Positions 61,342 through 64,000 of a stretch of DNA of 64,000 bases are shown here, piece after piece; the stretch's first letter is position 1; the number at the start of each line of letters is the position of its first letter. Origin of the DNA: Lichenicoccus roseus (GTDB taxonomy: Bacteria > Pseudomonadota > Alphaproteobacteria > Acetobacterales > Acetobacteraceae); NCBI RefSeq assembly GCF_005844085.1, contig NZ_VCDI01000001.1:930001-994000 (forward strand), given 5' to 3'. Under the pieces are notes generated by a model that did not search any database, was not told the origin of the DNA, and saw nothing but the letters and a program-made list of their open reading frames with translations. The position numbers and the translations under genes are program-made.

Positions 61342-62278
61342 GTGCTGCGGGCTGCCGTGCTGATCCCCTGCGACAACGAGGCGGTCACCAATCGGAAGGT
61401 CGTGACCGATCTTAGAACGCAACTGCCCCACGCGACGGTCTACGTCTACGACGACAACTCCACCGACGACACCCTGGCATTGGCGGCATCCGCCGGAGCG
61501 ACGACCCGGCACGAGATGGTGCAGGGCAACGGTCGCGTCGTGCGCCGCATGTTCGCCGACATCGAAGCCGGTGCGTATGTTCTGGTCGATGGCGACGATA
61601 TATATGACGCCCCCGACGCAGCGAAGATGGTGCGCATGCTGGTCGCCGCGATGCTCGACATGGTGACAGGCAATCGCGAAACCGAGATCAAGGCCGCCCA
61701 CCGGCCAGGCCATCGCTCCGGCTTCATGTTCGGCGAGGGCGTGATCGACATGCTGTCGGGCTACCGGGTGTTCTCCCGGCTTGTCGTGAAATCCTCTCCG
61801 GCGCTGTCGTCCGGTTTCGATACCGGAACGGAACTGATCGTTTACACCCGCGACCTGCGCATGGCCGTCCGGCGACATCGTGACGGCATACAGGGACCGC
61901 CCGGCCGGCTCGGTGTCGAAGCTGAACACCTGCCGGGATGGGACCCGCATCCTGCGGACGATCATTATCCTGGTGACAGAGGAGCAGCCGCTCGCCTTCT
62001 TCTTCTGCATCGGCCTGGTGCTGTGGGTTGGCGGCGTTTCGGCGCGTGTGCCGGTGGTGCTGGATTATCTCCGGACCGGCGTCGTGCCACGGCTACCGGT
62101 CGCCCGCGGCCGCGAGGAGTTCAACCGGCTGACCTGTCCTGGCACAACGGCTTGCCTTGCGATCGCCCTGCCGGCCGCGGACAAGGACGCCACACTCGAC
62201 GCGACGGCAATCGAGGCGTTGCTGGCGCACCGGTCGACACCCGCGCCGGCCCGGCTCCGCAGACTGTCGCGTCCATGA
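61342..62278 (+). pseudogene. Decayed GT2 glycosyltransferase
   Basis: The frame starting at GTG 61342 reads VLIPCDNEAVTN, VYVYDDNSTDDT, VVRRMFADIEAGAYVLVDGDD and IDMLSGYRVFSRL. These are clear parts of the large GT2 family whose members end in two membrane helices. At about 61870 one extra C shifts the frame: the match goes on in +1 as TAYRDRPAGSVSKLNT and RDGTRILRTI, then VVLDYLRTGVVPRLPVA. The stretch between PGHRSG and FMFGEG is shorter than expected, and most of the second membrane helix is missing. One frameshift plus deletions make a working enzyme unlikely. A sequencing error could explain the frameshift but not the deletions. Confidence 0.75.
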
Positions 62279-62367
62279 AATCGTCGGAATTGAGTCCGAC
62301 ACTTCGCGTGACGACACGCTGGCGCACGGCTAAGTCGCCGATACGACTGAAACGAGGACTGACCCAG

Positions 62368-62694
62368 ATGCTTCGCAAAACCCTGTTGATCCTGGCCACT
62401 GCCGGCTTGCTCGCGGCACCGGACGCGCGTGCCGCTGCGCCGGGCGGCGCCGATAACGGGCTGCCGCAGGTCTATTCGACGACGCCGAGCGCGATGAGCG
62501 ACCACTACGTCCAGGGAAGATACAACAAGGACGGCATATTCGTGCCGCCACACTACGAGCCGAAAGCGAAGCCGGTCTTCCACGGCTACTTCGACCACAA
62601 CAAGACCACGGTCAAGCACGGCTATTTCGACGCGCCGAAGCCGGTGAAGCCGAAGACCGACCAGGACGACGCCGACCAACCCGGGCAGCGCTAG
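62368..62694 (+). CDS. Small exported protein of unknown function
   Basis: A 108-residue protein. A signal peptide (MLRKTLLILATAGLLAAP, cleavage near ARA-A at residue 23) leads to a short mature part. It has two similar His-Gly-Tyr-Phe-Asp segments (residues about 72-76 and 84-88), and a Lys/Pro/Asp-rich tail. I do not recognise the family. GAGGA lies about 9 nt before the ATG. It sits 89 bp after the decayed glycosyltransferase and may be transcribed with it. The likely site is the periplasm or outside the cell. It is similar in style, not in sequence, to the small gene at 6077. Confidence 0.6.
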   Translation: MLRKTLLILATAGLLAAPDARAAAPGGADNGLPQVYSTTPSAMSDHYVQGRYNKDGIFVPPHYEPKAKPVFHGYFDHNKTTVKHGYFDAPKPVKPKTDQDDADQPGQR

Positions 62695-62727
62695 CCACCC
62701 GCGCCCCTCTCACCCGTCCGGAATAGT

Positions 62728-62759
62728 AAAAGCGGAGGCCGGGTCACCCCGGCCTCCGC
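62728..62759 (-). terminator. Rho-independent terminator, second of a tandem pair
   Basis: GCGGAGGCCGGG and CCCGGCCTCCGC form a perfect 12-bp stem with a TCAC loop. Read on the minus strand a TTTTA run follows directly (62731-62727). It lies 52 bp after the tyrosine kinase stop. On the plus strand the same stem follows the small gene, but without a T-run. Confidence 0.88.
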
Positions 62760-62778
62760 CCTGATGTGGTCTATCGGG

Positions 62779-62802
62779 AAAACGTCCTGCCTTGGCAGGA
62801 CG
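62779..62802 (-). terminator. Rho-independent terminator of the tyrosine kinase gene
   Basis: CGTCCTGCC and GGCAGGACG pair around TT, giving about 8 bp of stable stem. On the minus strand the stem is followed by TTTT (62782-62779). It begins 9 bp after the stop at 62812. Together with the next one it forms a double terminator. Confidence 0.8.
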
Positions 62803-62811
62803 CCCTGTTGG

Positions 62812-64000
62812 TCAATGCTGGTAGTACGGCGCGTAGCGGGAGTGATAGGCCTCTGCATCGGTGTGGCCTGACCGCGCATGTGCACGCATGTTCACCCGCG
62901 TCAGCGCGGCACCGACCACGTTGGCGCCGGCATCCTGCAGCATCTCGTAGCAATGCTTGGCCACTGCACGCGGCGTGGTCTGCCAGCGTACGCAGAGCAG
63001 CGTGGACTCCGCCAGGCTGGCCACGATGCGCGCGTCGGTCATGGCGATGACCGGCGGCAGATCCAGCACCACCAGATCGTAGTCGCGTCGCAGCCTTTCG
63101 AGCAGCATCACCATGTTCTCCGACATGAACAGCGAGTGCGAGTTGCTGCGTCCGGCGACGCCGGCCGGGATGTAGTCGAAGTTGGTGAGCTTGTCGGTGT
63201 GGATGACGTCCTCGAGCGTCGCGGTGCCGCTCAGGAACTCGAGCAGCCCGGTCTTCTCCTTGACGCCCATCAGCTTCGCGAAGCTCGGCTTGCGGGTGTC
63301 GCACTCGACCACCACGATACGCTCACCGGCCAGGCTCGCGGAGCGCGCCAGGCAGATAGAGGTCGTGGTCTTGCCTTCGCCGGGACGCGCGGCGGCGATC
63401 GCCACCACCTTGGGCCGGCTGGTGCCAAGCCAGAGGGCCGCACGCAGCGAGCGAACCTGCTCGGCGCCAAGAGAGAACGGCTTCTGGACGAGATATTCCT
63501 CCATCCCGGCCACGCCCTCCTTGTCGCGGTCGATCTGGGGGATCTGCGCGAGGCAGTTGAGGCCGAGCACGCTGCGGATGTCGTGCCCGCTGCGGAACTT
63601 GCTCTGCGTCAGCTCAAGCAGATAGACGAGCAGGAAGCCGATGCAGAAGCCCAGCAGCACGGCGGCCGGCAGCAGCACCTTGGTCTTCGGATAGGACGGC
63701 TCACCGGGCGGCAGCGCCATCGAGACGATACGCGCATCAGGCTGCTCGATGGCGGCCTGCTGCGCCAGGCGCTGCATCGAGCCGAGCACGGTCGAGAGCA
63801 GGTTGCGTGACGCATCAGACTCACGCTGCATCGCCTCGAGCGGGATCTCCGCCTGGCCGGCGGTGGCAACCCGCTCGCGGGCGTCGCGCAGCTCCTGCTC
63901 GAGACCGGCGACCTTGGCACGGGACGACCGCACCGCAGCGTCCGAGGCGGCCATTACCTGCCCGGTCTCGGCATTAACCTCGCTGGACAGAACGCCGAGC
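62812..64000 (-). CDS. Wzz-type co-polymerase with BY-kinase domain, 3' part
   Basis: The gene is open to the right edge, so the N-terminus is missing; about 395 residues are seen. First comes a coiled-coil part of the periplasmic Wzz domain, then a membrane helix (LLPAAVLLGFCIGFLLVYLLEL). The cytoplasmic kinase follows: Walker A PGEGKTTTSICLARS, Walker A' VVVECDTRKPS and Walker B VVLDLPPV. The tail has a tyrosine cluster (YHSRYAPYYQH) for autophosphorylation. BY-kinases control chain length and polymer export with Wza and Wzx/Wzy. The partner Wza-like gene is 8 kb away. Two terminators follow the stop. Confidence 0.92.
   Translation of the reverse strand, partial: LGVLSSEVNAETGQVMAASDAAVRSSRAKVAGLEQELRDARERVATAGQAEIPLEAMQRESDASRNLLSTVLGSMQRLAQQAAIEQPDARIVSMALPPGEPSYPKTKVLLPAAVLLGFCIGFLLVYLLELTQSKFRSGHDIRSVLGLNCLAQIPQIDRDKEGVAGMEEYLVQKPFSLGAEQVRSLRAALWLGTSRPKVVAIAAARPGEGKTTTSICLARSASLAGERIVVVECDTRKPSFAKLMGVKEKTGLLEFLSGTATLEDVIHTDKLTNFDYIPAGVAGRSNSHSLFMSENMVMLLERLRRDYDLVVLDLPPVIAMTDARIVASLAESTLLCVRWQTTPRAVAKHCYEMLQDAGANVVGAALTRVNMRAHARSGHTDAEAYHSRYAPYYQH

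Noticed and set aside
1-64000. Mobile elements, prophage, CRISPR, tRNA or rRNA
   Set aside because: No transposase, integrase, repeat-spacer array, T-arm-like tRNA pattern or rRNA sequence was recognised anywhere in the window.

Overview
The window is high-GC, densely coding chromosomal DNA with no transposase, phage, tRNA, rRNA or CRISPR that I can see. The gene set points to an alphaproteobacterium, most likely an acetic-acid-type member of the Rhodospirillales (Acetobacteraceae). Reasons: a split F0 ATP synthase operon with paired b and b' subunits, the hrcA / rph-rdgB neighbourhood, a DUF3126 gene, an OprB-type carbohydrate porin, and many exopolysaccharide genes. I cannot name a genus. 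Family names rest on recognised motifs in the translated sequence; no database search was run.

Layout. 1-13.6 kb is mostly housekeeping: the 5' end of a tonB-like gene, a YceI protein, prfB with an intact programmed +1 frameshift, a class A penicillin-binding protein, two SDR oxidoreductases, an esterase, a metallo-beta-lactamase-fold hydrolase, hrcA, rph-rdgB, DUF3126, a small monooxygenase and an asparaginase II-type enzyme. 13.6-16.9 kb is a thiamine-related uptake module: a TPP riboswitch, a TonB-dependent receptor and an NMT1/ThiY-like binding protein. 17-21.4 kb holds a GMC oxidoreductase divergent from a DoxX / cupin / SMP-30 / VOC operon. 21.6-31.7 kb is a polysaccharide and nucleotide-sugar cluster: a GT2 enzyme, a flippase, a CDP-glucose synthase, an epimerase, two methyltransferases, a 2OG-Fe(II) oxygenase, a membrane glycosyltransferase and a PAP2 phosphatase. 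A phospholipase C, a SulP transporter and the remnant of a P-loop kinase follow.

34-41.8 kb is a tightly packed minus-strand run that starts with the F0 genes atpI-B-E-F2-F. It continues with small gaps into an ArnC-like GT2, an ArnT-like GT39 enzyme and a class A beta-lactamase. Then come an OprB porin beside a Fur-box-like site, a GNAT enzyme and gnd. From 46 kb to the right edge is a second, scattered exopolysaccharide region: several GT2 enzymes, an ExeA-like ATPase, an undecaprenyl-phosphate sugar phosphotransferase, a Wza-like lipoprotein, a GH16-like repeat protein, a metallophosphoesterase, PAP2, a second flippase, a decayed glycosyltransferase and a Wzz/BY-kinase gene cut by the edge.

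How the genes fit together. The initiating phosphotransferase, GT2 enzymes, flippases, Wza-like exporter and tyrosine kinase together describe a Wzx/Wzy-type exopolysaccharide pathway. No clear Wzy polymerase and no CDP-glucose dehydratase were found. A 12-bp perfect palindrome (TTGTTGCAACAA) lies in two intergenic regions beside exopolysaccharide genes 26 kb apart and may be a shared operator. The most unusual items are this palindrome, the perfect 16-bp hairpin that gives two convergent proteins matching C-termini, the F0-to-beta-lactamase gene run, the structured leader before the GH16 gene, and two decayed genes.
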